Both the position numbers and the translations under genes were made by a program. The notes beneath the pieces were generated by a model. It was not told where the DNA came from, did not search any database, and saw only the letters and a list, made by a program, of their open reading frames with translations. A DNA stretch of 64,000 bases from Sternotherus odoratus (Eukaryota > Chordata > Testudines > Kinosternidae): NCBI GenBank assembly GCA_032164245.1, contig JAVMKO010000001.1, positions 288,679,041 through 288,743,040 on the forward strand, written 5' to 3'. Shown here one piece after another: positions 45,438 to 57,160 of the stretch. The stretch's first letter is position 1. Every line of letters begins with the position of its first letter.

Positions 45438-46802
45438 AAGGCACCTTTTTGGTGCTTTAAAAGAAGCCAGAGAAATCTCCCAACTCTCTAGAGCATGCCT
45501 TCTGCCCCAGGAGTGAGAGAAGTGGCTGGTTTCTGCAGAGGTAGAATTCACATGTTGTTTCAATGGTGTCACACTTGTAACTCATCTTATAATGTAGCTG
45601 ATCTGCTAAAAGAATGAAGTTCAGACCTAGGTGTTATGAGTTTTACTTTCACAAGGTAGTGATTACTTTTAACTGATAAATTGTGCAGTTCCAAGGTGGA
45701 TTCCCCCGAAAGAGGGCAGAGACGGTAATGTTCTGCAAAGATCCCATCTATATTCCTGGCCGGATCTCTGGAACAACCGAAAAAAATGTTGGCACCCAGT
45801 GAATCCTACCCAGGTTTTATACAGAACCAGGTGCATTTTGGAAAGGACTTGAGTCTCTGCAGTGTGACTACCCATGCAATGCCAACATGATCAATGAGTT
45901 TTCTACTAACGTACCTCACAATCAAGCCGTGGTGTTTTGTTTTAAGGAGCTCCCAAGGGACAGAAAGGAGTGGAGATTCCCCACTAAATATATGTGTATA
46001 TGAGCTCTGTTTAGAATCAGCCCAAAATCACCACTGGTATCTGTACAGTACCTTATCAGGCCTCCTCAGTATACCATGTATGAAACAGGACCAATGCTGA
46101 ATGGTAACCATAGCTGTGACTGGAGAGAATTCTGACCTACCCACCCTCAGGTCACAGGAATTAGGTAAATGTAAGCTTGTAAGTTCCAGGGACAGGTTGT
46201 CCCTCTATCGACCACTTTCTTAATTCCACTGCAGTTTTTCCTTTCGTGCTCTCCTATGCTATTTTAGTTCAAGTACTTTGGATCACAGCTGAAAAGCACT
46301 AAGATGCTGTTATTTATGCACTGATATTATGACTGTTAATGATATTCCTGCAGCTTGACAGCTGTAGTTTTATTAAATCATTTCTTCCATGGCCACCTTG
46401 GTGGCATCCTTTCCTCTGTTGGTCTGTCCTCTGTCTCCTGTCCTCTTGCCCATCTCTACAGTTCTTTGGGATGTATTGTTGATAAGGTCACCACAGAGCT
46501 GGTTCCCAGGGGAAAGACCCAATATTTAAGGCTTGTAGGGCTGCCAAAGTGTCATGAGATATTTCCCAAGCCAGCCCAATGTCACCCCATTGTAACATTT
46601 ATTCCCCTGTGCATACAGATGGCAGGATCACCAGTTGCAACACAAACAGATAGAACCCAGGACTGTCTGCTCAATCATTTGAGCAAAATTAGTTGTTGTT
46701 TTTTTGTCAACTCACTAGTGGTAGTAGGGCTTTTCTATTCTGCATGGCCATTCATTAGACAGAAGTGGTGCACAAACAAATGGGAGTGTGGGCTACACTC
46801 TA

Positions 46803-46885
46803 GAGCAGTGGTTCTCAACCTGTTTACCACTATGAGCTGTACATTACTGGATCACTATATGATGATGGTGCATCTTAGTGTTAGG
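46803..46885. repeat. hAT (Charlie-like) fragment
   Basis: GAGCAGTGGTTCTCAACCTG is the left end of a hAT element; the right end was not seen. Confidence 0.45.
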
Positions 46886-47645
46886 ACACCAAGTGTCACA
46901 ATGCCATCCTGAAACTGGGATGTCTTACTGGATAAAACCCGTTAAAAGCGCTAATCCTAAAATGTGCAGGTGAAGAAAGGTGGTGGGAGAAGGCTTTTTA
47001 CACAGTTTTGAAGCTCTGCTGTCATATCATATAAGGAAATGCCTGCCACTTGAATGAGCTATTACGAGCTCCTGGCTGGAAAGCAATGAATATAGGGAAT
47101 GTAACTAGGGACTTGGTCCTGTATCCACTGGAATCAATGGGAGTTCTGACATTGACTTCAGTAAATTCAGTATCAGATCCTTTGAATAATCAGTAAGGCC
47201 CAATCCAATTTCCACTGAATTCAACAGATTCCCATCGACTTCAATGGTACTTAGACTGGACACATTTATGTTAGGATAGCTTTTTTGACCGCTGTGAGGC
47301 ATGGATGACTGGCAGCTTTGAAGCTGTTGAATCTGCAGCATATTCTCAGTGATTATTTTGTGTGTTCCAAAGTGTATGATTGTTCTTAAACAGGATTGTG
47401 GGGTATTTTTTTCCATTTGTAGCAGTCAGAAAGAACAAAAATAATCAGTGGCAAAATGTCTGTGTCTTCTTGTGGTGTCACTGTTTGAATTGGTTATTAA
47501 TTTTTTTCAGATCACTGTGGACAACTAATCACTTAAGTTATTAATTTATTCATGGTTTTTTTTCTAAAAAAAGAATAACTTGAAACACTTATTTATCCTG
47601 TAAATTGCACTTGAACTTACCCTAGATAATACGTTTTTTGCTGTT

Positions 47646-47651
47646 AATAAA
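47646..47651 (+). terminator. Candidate distal polyadenylation signal AATAAA
   Basis: AATAAA lies at the end of a 250-base AT-rich, apparently non-repetitive block (47400-47690) and is followed by CATGGTACATGCC and then a T-rich element (TTGATCTTGTTTTT). This is a textbook poly(A) site layout. It could end an extended GAB2 3' UTR of about 8.3 kb or an unrecognised transcript. Confidence 0.4.
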
Positions 47652-47854
47652 CATGGTACATGCCTGAAGCAAAGTTGATCTTGTTTTTAACAATTGTATC
47701 ACAGCATAGAAGCAACAGGAAAATAAAAAAATTGACAACCACAATTCCTGAGTTGTACTGTTATTTGAATCTGAGGGTAAAGACATCAATTAGTGGACAA
47801 GTGGACTCAGGCACTGTCTTTGACCTTTCATAAAATCATTTGTATTGGAAGATG

Positions 47855-48053
47855 CCTCTTATGGGTTAGCCATAATTATGGATAGTTATGGGTTGTTTGA
47901 CAGAAGCTGGGAATGGGCGACAGCAGATGGATCACTTGATGATTACTTGTGCTGTTCATTCCCTCTGGGACACCTGGCACTGGCCACTGTCAGAAGACAG
48001 GATACTGGGCTAGATAGACCTTTGGTCTGACCCAGTGTGGCCGTTCTTATGTA
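47855..48053 (+). mobile_element. CR1 LINE 3' end
   Basis: CACTTGATGATTACTTGTGC, CTGGCACTGGCCACTGTCAG, GGTCTGACCCAGTGTGG and TTCTTATG are the CR1 terminus. Confidence 0.85.
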
Positions 48054-48482
48054 TCCTGCACCATGGCGGGAATGAGACAGCATTGGCCTCTGGTGAGACA
48101 CCACCAGCTAGTTCTCCAGGTGGAGTAAATTGGCATCCTCCTGTTTTAGTTAATGGAGATATGCTGATTTACACCAGCTCAAGATCTGACCCAGGACTGG
48201 GTGTAAAAGGCGGCTCACATGTATCTCATGGTATGAGGTAAAGGGGTCACGCTGAGAGCACAGGTTATTGTACGAAAGGATTCTCAACAGGGATCAGCTG
48301 GGTCCCAACCTACCCTGCTTCCCAGCATGCCAAAACCCTGCCTGGTGCCTGCAATCATCCATCTGGAAGGCCTAACCTCAGGGTAATAAATAACATGGGA
48401 CTGGCCATTGGCCTACTACGGGTTAATGTGCCTTTTCTTCACTCTCCTTCATGCTGCATTTTAAGAAGATCTTGTCAGCATG

Positions 48483-48594
48483 GTTTCAGAGTAGCAGCCG
48501 TGTTAGTCTGTATCCACAAAAATAACAGGAGTACTTGTGGCACCTTAGAGACTAACACATTTGTTAGTCTCTAAGGTGCCAGAAGTACTCCTGT
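48483..48594. repeat. Inverted pair of the GTGGCACC repeat family
   Basis: GGTTTCAGAGTAGCAGCCGT leads into the arms 48525-48557 and 48562-48594, 33 bp each with one mismatch and a 4-base spacer. The two arms are oppositely oriented ends of one repeat family. Confidence 0.85.
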
Positions 48595-49174
48595 TCTTGT
48601 CATCATGTTAATCAGTTTCTCTCTGCCACACCCAGTTTTTCACACTTATTTCCACTCGTGAAGATTTTTTTCCTTCTCAGTCTATTAGTGCTTTCCCCCT
48701 CTGTCTCAGTCCTATTAACCTGAGTTCAGCCCAGGTCTCAACTGTGGGGCGGGATATTTTGGCTCAATGCACCAGGGCAAACCCCTGTTCTTAGGAACAG
48801 AATAAGAGGTGAAATGGAGAGGCAGGCACGGAGGTATTCTCCAAACCTCTGACTGCTTTTCATGCCAAAATGAAACGGTGTTGCCAACTTTCATGATAGT
48901 GTTACAAGTCTCGTAATAAGTATTGTTTTCCTTATAGCGCCAGCTCCTGGAGTCTAGTGGATATGTTATGATTTCAGCCCTCATTCCTTAGATTGGGAAA
49001 CATTTTACATTGCCTTGGTGCAAAGGTAAATAGAAACACAAGGTACAAGACAGTGCAGAGTCAAGGCCTGTAGGTCCCATTGACTTCAGTTGGAGTTGGG
49101 GGTACTAGATACTTCTGAAAATCAGGCCCTTTTATCTTTTTTTGTGGAAATGACCCTCTAAGCAGAATGGGACA

Positions 49175-49224
49175 GTGCAGAGAGAGAGAGAGTGAGTGAC
49201 GTGTGTGAGAGAGGTGTGTGTGTT
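49175..49224. repeat. Simple repeat (AG)n/(TG)n
   Basis: AGAGAGAGAGAG grades into GTGTGTGAGAGAGG and TGTGTGTG. Confidence 0.85.
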
Positions 49225-49252
49225 TTTTATGTGGTGGGTAGCTAACCCAGAG

Positions 49253-49423
49253 GAGCTATTCTGAGGTAAAAACACAGCGAAGACAAGGCACTTTAGGTTT
49301 ATTGTGAAGTAACTATAGGGCACAGTCAGCCTTAGCCCCCTATTTGTGATTGACATCACCTAGTTACCTCGCAGTAAAACTAAAGTGCCTGGTCTTCTCT
49401 GTATTTTTACTTCAGAATAGCTC
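49253..49423. repeat. Long inverted repeat, about 48-bp arms
   Basis: GAGCTATTCTGAGGTAAAAA at the left matches the reverse complement of CAGAATAGCTC at the right, and the match continues to GGCACTTTAG with a few differences. The centre is 49301-49376. It is a foldback DNA element or MITE. Confidence 0.75.
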
Positions 49424-49507
49424 AGGCATGTTAGTTAGTTTGAGGTAAAAAAGCACAACTTTTTTAGCAGTGAAGACAAGGCCAAAGAGCACGTGAGAGG
49501 GAGCTGG

Positions 49508-50180
49508 AATGGTTGCCAGGTGTCTGGATTTCGACTGGAGTGCCAGGTCGAAAAGGGACACTGAAGGCTCCGGTCACAACCGCCAACTGGGCTGTTAAAC
49601 GTCCAGTTGGCAGCACAGCGGGGGGTCTGTGTAAGGTAACCGCCAAGCCCTAGGATAATGGAAAGCCAGGGAGGCTCCCCGCGCTGCCTGTGCCCCATGT
49701 GCTCCACAGCCCCCATTGGCTGGGAACCACGACCAATGGGAGCTTTGGGGGTAGCACCTGCAGGCGCGAGGGCGGCATGCAGAGCATCCCTGGCCGCTCA
49801 TGTATTTAGGGGATGCAGTTACCTGGAGGACACTTTCTGGGATCTGCGGTAAGCGCCACCAAGACCCCTCACTCTGAATCCCCTTCCGTACCCCAGCCCC
49901 CACCCCCGTCTCAGCCCGGAGTCCCCTCCTGCACCCAAACTGCCTCCTGGAGCCTGCACCCCCCCCCCAAACTTCTGCCCCAGCCCATCCTGCAACCCAA
50001 ACCCCTCATCCCTAGTTCCAGAGCCTGCATACCCAGCCGGAGCACCCCCTCCTGCATCCCAAACCACTCAGCCCCAGCCCAAAGCCCACACCCCCAGCTG
50101 GAGACCTTCACCCCAACCCCCCTGAGCCAGCCTGGAGCAAGGGTGTTCAGATTTGTGTGAGTATACAGTTGACAACCCTA
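49508..50180. mobile_element. GC-rich DNA element (TIR GGTTGCCA/TTGACAACC)
   Basis: GGTTGCCAGGTGTCTGG at the left and AGTTGACAACCCTA at the right are imperfect inverted ends. The interior includes CCCATTGGCTGGGAACCACG, shared with the other GC-rich elements, and a C-rich pseudo-tandem part at 49870-50110. Confidence 0.55.
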
Positions 50181-50316
50181 TCTCCTTCTACTACATCTAT
50201 ATATAAGGAATACTAAAGTTCCTTTGTGTTTACAATCACACATGGAATGATTCAATCAAATATCAATCGTTTCTTCTTTAGTCAGGCACAAACAAGTGAA
50301 ACACAAGACCTTAGCA

Positions 50317-51312
50317 CAGGGGTGGGGAACCTCCGGCCCGTGGGCCTTATACGGCCCGCCAAAGCCTTCCGTCCGGCCCGTGCGCGTCCCTGGACAGTGG
50401 CTCCCCCAGGCGCTTCCCGGCCCCTTCGCCGAGCGCGGAGCCGCCCCCGCCTGGCGGCCCGGGGCGGCTCCGGGCTCGGCGAAGAGGCTGGAAGCGCCTC
50501 TGGGAGCCGCCGGCCAGGGAGGCGCGGGGGCGGCTCTGTGCTCCGGCCGCCAGGCAGGGGCGGCTCCGCATTGGGGCCGGCAAGCGCCTGCGGGAGCCGC
50601 CAGCCAGGGACCGCGTGGGCTGCCAGGCAGGGGCAGCTCCCCCAGGCGCTTCCCGGCCCCTTCGCCGAACGCGGAGCCCCCCCCCCCCCCCCCCCCGCCT
50701 GGTGGCCTGGGGCAGCTCCATGCTCGGCAAAGAGTCCGGAAGCGCCTCGGGGAGCTGCCGGCCAGGGACGCGCGGGGGCCGCCAGGCGGGGGCGGCTCGA
50801 ACCTGGGTGGGGGCCACCGGTGCCGCGGGGAGTCGACGGTAAATGAGGTGGGGGGGGAGGCCGGGGTGGGCGAGGTGTGGGTGCGGGAGGGAAGGAGGTT
50901 TGGTGCGGGGAGGCTGGGCTGGGTGGGTCAGGCCTGGGGGGGCAGGAGGTTAGCTTCGGTGGGGTGGGCCGGGCCAGGCAGGGGTGGGGGAGGAAAGGTG
51001 GTTAGATGGGGGGAGGCTGGGCGGGGGTAAAGGAAGATCACCCCCTTCACCCAGGCTGACAGCGGGAGCTGACTGAGGCAGGCGGCAGGACCCCAGCTGG
51101 CAAGGGGCCAGCGGGGAAACCCCAAAGCAGTGCAGGGCTAAGCACTCCGCTTGCCACTGCTTTGGGGTTTCCCCCTCTGGCCCCTTGCCAGCTGGGGTCT
51201 CAGCTCCCGTTGCCAGCCTGGGCTTCCTCGGGGGCGGGGAGGGAAAGCGGCCCGCGAAGGACATTATAAATGTCCAAATGGCCCTCCTCACAAAAAAGGT
51301 TCCCCACCCCTG
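50317..51312. mobile_element. Complete non-autonomous hAT element, 996 bp
   Basis: It begins CAGGGGTGGGGAACCTCCGG and ends AAAGGTTCCCCACCCCTG, flanked by perfect CCTTAGCA duplications (50309-50316 and 51313-51320). The interior is very GC-rich, with internal duplications (CCCCTTCGCCGA occurs twice, about 230 bp apart) and a poly-C run near 50680. Frames up to 244 codons are artefacts of composition. Confidence 0.93.
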
Positions 51313-51379
51313 CCTTAGCAGATGCCTTGGGAATACTTAAACACACTGCACCTATATCCGTGAGATACCTGTTTCAAAT

Positions 51380-52470
51380 GGAGAAAGGTAAAAAGGGTGT
51401 CTCCCAGGGGGCTGTATTGGGCCCAGTCCTATTTAACATAATCATAAATGATTTGGAAAAGGAGGTAAACAGTGAGGTGGCAAAATTTACAGAGGCTACA
51501 AAACTACTCAAGATAGTTAAGTTCCAGGCAGCTTGTGAAGAGCTACAAAAGGATCTCACATGACTGGGCAACAAAATGGCAGATGAAATTCAGTGTTGAT
51601 AAATGCAAAGTACTGCACATTGGCAAACATAATCCCAGTTATATAAAATGATGGGAGTCTACATTAGCTGTTACCACTCCTGAAAGAGATCTTGGAGTCA
51701 TTGTGGACAGCTCTCTCAAAACATCCACTCAATGTGCAGTGACAGTCAAAAAAAGCGAACAGAATACTGGGAATCATTAGGAAATGGATAGACAATAAGA
51801 CAGAAAATATCATCTTGCTTCAATATAAATCCATGGTATGCCCACATCTTGAATCCTGTGTGCAGATGTGGTCGCCCTCCCCATCTCAAAAAAGATCTAT
51901 TGGAATTGGAAATGGTTCAGAAAAGGGCAACAAAAATTATTAGGATTATGGAACTGCTGCCATACGAGGAGAGATTAATAAGCCTGGGACTTTTCTGCTT
52001 GGAAAAGAGATGACAAGGGGGATATGATTGAGGTCAAAAAATCATGACTGGTGTGGAGAAAGTAATAAGTGTTATTTACTCCTTCTCATAACACAAGAAC
52101 TAGGGGGCACCAAATGAAATTAATAGGCAGCAGGTTTAAAACAAACAAAAGGAAGTATTTTTTTTTCAGACAACACACAGTCAACCTGTGGAACTTCTTG
52201 CCAAAGGATGTTGTGAAGGCCAAGACTATAACAGGGTCCAACACAAAACTAGATAAATTCATGGAGGATAGTTCCATCAGTGGATATTAGCCAGGATATT
52301 CCTAGCCTCTGTTTGCCAGAAACTGTGAATGAGCGACAGGGGATGGCTCACTTGATGATTACCTGTTTTGTTCATTTCCTCTGCGGCACCTGGCATTGGC
52401 ACTGGCCACTGGCAGAAGACAGGGATACTGAGCTAGATGGCCATTCTTATGTGCTTAAATATGCAGGTGT
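51380..52470 (+). mobile_element. CR1 LINE, 3' third, decayed
   Basis: The plus strand encodes KGVSQGAVLGPVLFNIIIND, the QGSVLGPxLFxIFINDL reverse-transcriptase motif, and then NSEVAKFTEATKLL, where FADDTK has decayed to FTEATK. Later [15 protein letters not shown] is the C-terminal piece. It ends near ATGGCCATTCTTATG. Confidence 0.92.
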
Positions 52471-52857
52471 AGGACTGTAGGGGTGCATAGGGCAGGTGGG
52501 GGCTATGCCTCTGTGTATCGGAGGGCAGAATCAAGACCAGGCCTCTTTCCCTTGTTAAAGTGAATTTTATACTGGTGCAAGAAGTCCTGGAGATGAGCTG
52601 CAGAAAGGTTAACACATGGCCAGAGCCTGTGCAAATTTCCTTGTGCTCTCCCACTGTGCATCAGCTTTTACCTTCAGGAACCACCTCTGGGATATGAAGG
52701 TAGCTCAGTCGCTGGCACAGACAGTCACCGACCCATCTCTTGAGACTGCAAACAATGAGGTCATGGACAACTGGACTGAACCCAGCAATGGAGAAGGGCA
52801 TCTTTTTTTCAAACCTCCTTGACTATAGTAAGGGACATTTTAGAAGTTACTTCTCAG

Positions 52858-53585
52858 GGTGGCCTTATGGTTAAGGCTCTGTAGCAGGACTGCAGTGATC
52901 GGTGTTCAATTCCCGACACATTCCCTATCTGACCCTGGACAAGTCATTTAGGCCTGGTCTACACTAAAAAAATTAGGTTGGTTTAGCTACATTGGTCGGG
53001 AGGGAGGGCATGTGTGAAAAATCTGCACCCGAGCGGCAGAGTTAAACTGACCTAAGTCCTTCTGTAGCCCATCAACCTAGCTAACATCTCTTGGGGAGGT
53101 GGCATATCGATATGTAACACTAACAGATCCTACTTGCTGGACAGGATTGAACCTGGGGTCTTTAGAGCTCAGTGCATGAGCTACTACTGCATGAGTTAAA
53201 AGCCAACTGCCTGTTAGCTGAGGCTGTATAGCAGACTCAGTCTCGCTCTCTCTCAGTGGTCTCGGTGCCACTAGAAGGGACAGAACAGCACACCCAGGAG
53301 GTGTGTGGGTTACATATACAATGGGAGAATCCCTCCCCTCAGCATAGGTACTGCCTACACTGAAGCACTACAGAAGCACAGCTGTGCCACCATAGCAGTT
53401 TTAAGTGTAAATAAGCCCTTGATCTCTGTCTCTGTTTCCCATCTGTTAATGGGGGTGATAATACTTCATTTCTCTCACCCTGTTGTCCCTCTTGTCTATT
53501 TAAATTGTAGGCTCTTCGGGACAGAGAACTGTCTCTTACAATGTGTATGTTCAGCACCTCTAGTGCTACTATAAGACAAACAAGA
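52858..53585 (+). repeat. MIR-like SINE split by nested DNA element and tRNA SINE
   Basis: A tRNA-like head (GGTGGCCTTATGGTTAAGGC, GTGTTCAATTCCC) and CTGGACAAGTCATTTA lie before the insert; TCTGTTTCCCATCTGTTAAT and TTGTAGGCTCTTCGGGACAG lie after it. Between them, GGCCTGGTCTACACTA starts a DNA element, and a second tRNA SINE (AGGATTGAACCTGGGGTC, GCATGAGCTACTACTG) occurs at 53135-53300. Confidence 0.6.
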
Positions 53586-54904
53586 AGTTTAGTAGAAGTC
53601 AAACATTTGGAATCCCTCATGGATAGAAGGGTTACACAATATGCTGGTAATGGGAGGGGAGGTCACTGTACATTTTAATTGTGTTACTTTAAAACTATAT
53701 TTACAGAGCTTGGGTCATATTCTGATCTTATTTATGATTGTGTAAATCTGGAGTAACTCCACTAAAATGGTTGCTCGTAGCCAGTGGCCTTACTGGGGCT
53801 ATACGCTAGATTTACAACAGTGTCATTCAAAGCAAAATTTTTCTACTGGATTTAACATGGCGCAGCTAATAACGTAGTATGAATACGATTCTTATTTTTG
53901 CAAGTCCTTTATTTCTGTTATGATATATATAAAAGCAGGGGAACAGAGAGATCCTTTTTTCAGCTTGTGTATCATTTAGAGCTGTTTATTTAAACCTCTT
54001 CCCCCTGCACCCTATTGCTTGCTCTAAATAACTGTAAAGAGCAGGGGAAAGTTGTTAATTCCTTAAAATCACTCAATAGACATAGCTGTCTACATAAGGA
54101 TTTGAAAGAAAGAAATGACACCGTCAAATAGCAGCAGTAATCCCATAGAAATGACCGAGTGAGGCTGGAGCAAACTTGTGGGGATAGTGGTCACAGTCCT
54201 GCATTCTTTGTCTTTTTTTGTTTTTTATCTATGTTGATATAGATATACATAAAAAGAGAAAAAACCTGACTGTAGATGCTGAGTATTTTACAATACAGCC
54301 TGGATTTAATAATGGTCTTTCCTTTGTGCCCTGGAGTTTCAAAGGATGACACACATCTGTCCTCCTAAGACTGCAAACTGCCTTGAGTCATGTGCCATCT
54401 CTGTTCCTGCCTCCCTACCCACCGTGTTGTTAATGGATCAAATGAGGGCCCAGAGCTGTTTGGGGAGTACAGCCCTCATCCATGGGATTGTAGTGCAGCC
54501 TACCAGCAGGCCAGGGCAGGCTGATGAAGTGTTATGGGAAGTGAACACCAGCTAGGAAATTAAAAGCAGATTCAGATGGACTCTTAGGGCAGTGTAATCA
54601 GCTTGTTCTGCACTGAGATATCAAATGCTAGTGTAGTGCAAGCCCTCAGACACCCGCACTTCCTGTCCCTCCCCCAACAAAATGACACCCCCATAGATCG
54701 TCCCCCACCTGCTTTAAGTAGGCCTGCTTCAGCGGGCAGAAACCACACTCCCAGACCACAATACCCATCTCATACAGCCACTGATTGCACCTGCCTAATC
54801 AGGACCCTAATGATTATTCCCAAGACCTGGCCTGACACGGGTGTGAGGAGAATCGGGGGCCTTGTGTAGCCCCTGTGCCAAATAGCTGTGCCAACAGGAG
54901 GGGT

Positions 54905-55205
54905 TCTCCCATTGGCGTGGATAATCCATCTCCCCGAGAGGCGGTCGCTAAGTCGACAGAAGAAGTCTTCACTACAAAGTTAGGTCAACCCAGCTACATC
55001 ACTCAGAAGTTTGAAAAACCACTCCCCTCAGTGTCTTAGTTAAACCAATTTAACACCGGTGTAGACAGTGGTAGGTGAATGGATGAATTCTTCCGCCGAC
55101 CTAGCTATCACCTCTTGGAAATGTGGATTATCTATGCCAAGAGGAGAACCCCTCCTGTCAGCGTAGGTAGGATCTACACTGCAGCGCTCCAGTGGTCCAG
55201 TTGCA
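54905..55205. mobile_element. Decayed DNA element related to the GTCTACAC family
   Basis: TAAGTCGACAGAAGAAGTCT, ACCGGTGTAGACAGTG and GATCTACACTGCAGCGCT are typical subterminal text of this family. Ends and duplication are not resolved. Confidence 0.4.
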
Positions 55206-55224
55206 GCACTAAAAACACAAAATG

Positions 55225-55503
55225 AGATAGTCACTTAGGAGCCTTATAACAGCGGCCCTACTGGGTCAGACCAGAGGTTCCCCTAGCCCAGAATCCTGTC
55301 TTCTGACAGTGTCCAGTGCCAGGAACTTCAGAGGAAATGAACAGAACGGGATAATTATTGAGTGACCCATTCCCTGTCACCCACTCCCAAATTCTGACAG
55401 GCTAGGGTCACCCAGAGCATGGGGTTTGAACTCTTTTTTTTTTTTTTGAGCCCAGTTATCCCCTGGCAATGAGTTCCGCAGGCTGACTGTGCATTGTGTA
55501 ACA
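55225..55503 (-). mobile_element. CR1 LINE 3' remnant
   Basis: CTACTGGGTCAGACCAGAGG, AGAATCCTGTCTTCTGACAG and GAGTTCCGCAGGCTGACTGT are antisense CR1 text. A run of 15 T occurs at about 55433-55447. Confidence 0.85.
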
Positions 55504-55539
55504 AAGCCTCATTGAAAGTCAGCAGCTTAGATGGGACAT

Positions 55540-56240
55540 GGGGCTCCTAAGTCACCTGCAGCTAGATTTACAAAGGTATTTAGGCATATAAAGATGCAGG
55601 CAGGCCCTAGAGTTAGCTTCACAAAGGGATTTAGGTGCATAACTGCCATTTAAACACCTAAATCCAAAACTGAGATCCTCACAAGCCCCGCTCAGCTGCT
55701 GCCTAACTCTCTAGACGCCCACAATCTCTCTAGGTGCCTACATTTCTGCAGGAAGGCCCCCAAATGCCTAAAAAAATCCATCTCTGGGCATGCAGCAATC
55801 TACGTGCCTGGACACCAAGCTCACATCTAAGCTCCGACAGGGTTTTCAAACTAGGCATGCCCCGGCCCAGGTCACCTTTGGGATGTGAGCGGGTGGGCAG
55901 GCTCAGAAGCCACCTGACTGGCCCCTATACAAAACAATGCTAGAGTCCAGAGGTCCGGGGAAAATCTCTCTCAATCTCTTCTGTTGAAGCTGTTCCACTG
56001 TGTATAACTAATTAAATGTGCATTGAAGCGGGGGGTTGGAACACGGGCCTCCCACAGGCTGGGCAAGTGGGCTGAACAGAGGGGTGGGGACCGCTACCAA
56101 CACCTCCCCCTCCTCATATGAGAAAGGACTTAGGCGCCTAACTCCACAAGAAGGTTGGTTGCTGGCTTTGTGGATTCCAACCCTAGGTGCCTAACTCTCC
56201 CCACGCATTGTATAGGGAGTCTGGGCTCCTAACAAAGGAC
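55540..56240. repeat. Unclassified repeat with CTAGGTGCCTA text
   Basis: TTTAGGCATATAAAG, TTTAGGTGCATAAC, CTCTAGGTGCCTACATTT and CCTAGGTGCCTAACTC recur through this stretch in both orientations, suggesting a decayed palindromic DNA transposon. Borders are approximate. Confidence 0.45.
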
Positions 56241-56244
56241 CACT

Positions 56245-56700
56245 AGATGGGAGGGTACTGTGATGGGGTGTGTAACCCACACAATCCTTGAGTTGGTTAA
56301 CATGGGCCAGGAAGGGCCAATTATCCTTAGATGCTGCACCTGGAGGGGAACCAGACTAAGAAAGGCTGGGTAGGAAGAAGAACCCCAGAGAATCAGCAGC
56401 AAGGAATGGGACAATGCAGACCTTGGCTGTTGGTCATAGGACCCTTGGGCTGGAACAAACCATAGAAGGAGACCTGGGTTCCCCCACCAGCCACTGGCAA
56501 AATGGCACCAGACCCGGAGATGTGGACCAGACCATCTGAGACAGAATCCAGACAACCTGTGCGACTTTGTTACCCGGGAAGGGGAGGAACCATATAGTGA
56601 CCTGGCCAGGGGAGCACCTTGAGTTGTGAAGACAGAGATGAGCCCCCAAGGAGGTGGGCCTGTGGCAAGTGGAACCCCCTTTAAAGGTACCTAAAGGTTA
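56245..56700. repeat. Unclassified repeat (GTGATGGGGTGTGTAACCC)
   Basis: GTGATGGGGTGTGTAACCCA and GGAAGGGCCAATTATCC resemble recurrent turtle repeat (possibly LTR) text. No coding remnant is visible. Confidence 0.3.
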
Positions 56701-56969
56701 GGTGTTGCAATGCTGAGATCTTTGTGGATCTAGCCTCTACTGGGAAATTCAAACCTGCCTGAGCAGGTCATCGGTCTAACATCCAGTGATTGCAGGCGCC
56801 ACTTTTGAAAACTTCACCCCACATCTAAGAGTTTCATGAGCCAAGCCTGATTATCTTCCCATTATTTCCCCCAATACCATGAACTCTGATAGAGTTAAAT
56901 GGTGGGAAAGTCCTGAATGGTTCCTAGGAAGCTCGAGATTTTCCTTCCATTTTTCAGCCATTTCGCTGG

Positions 56970-57160
56970 TTTCCAAATATTTTCAAAAGTGGCGACTGGT
57001 TTTGGGTGTCTCCATTTGTTTAGCTGCGCACCTGATTTTTTATTTTATTTTTAGAAGAGCTGAGCGCCTGCAGCTCCGTTGATTTCCGCTGGAGTTGTGC
57101 GTGCTCGGCAGCTCTGAAAATCAGGCCCACAGTTGGACATCCAAAATGAAAATGGTGACC
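56970..57160. repeat. Interspersed repeat shared with 28915-29100
   Basis: TTTTCAAAAGTGGCGACTGG, GCCTGCAGCTCCGTTGATTT and CTGAAAATCAGGCCC match the copy in GAB2 intron 4. Confidence 0.5.

Noticed and set aside
46355..46912. 185-codon plus-strand open frame
   Set aside because: No recognisable domain, no conserved motif, average composition and an end within a hAT fragment; it looks like a chance frame.
50296..51030. 244-codon plus-strand open frame and overlapping frames on the other strand
   Set aside because: It lies wholly inside a delimited hAT element, is built of GC-rich Pro/Gly/Arg/Ala text and is open in several frames on both strands, which indicates composition rather than coding.
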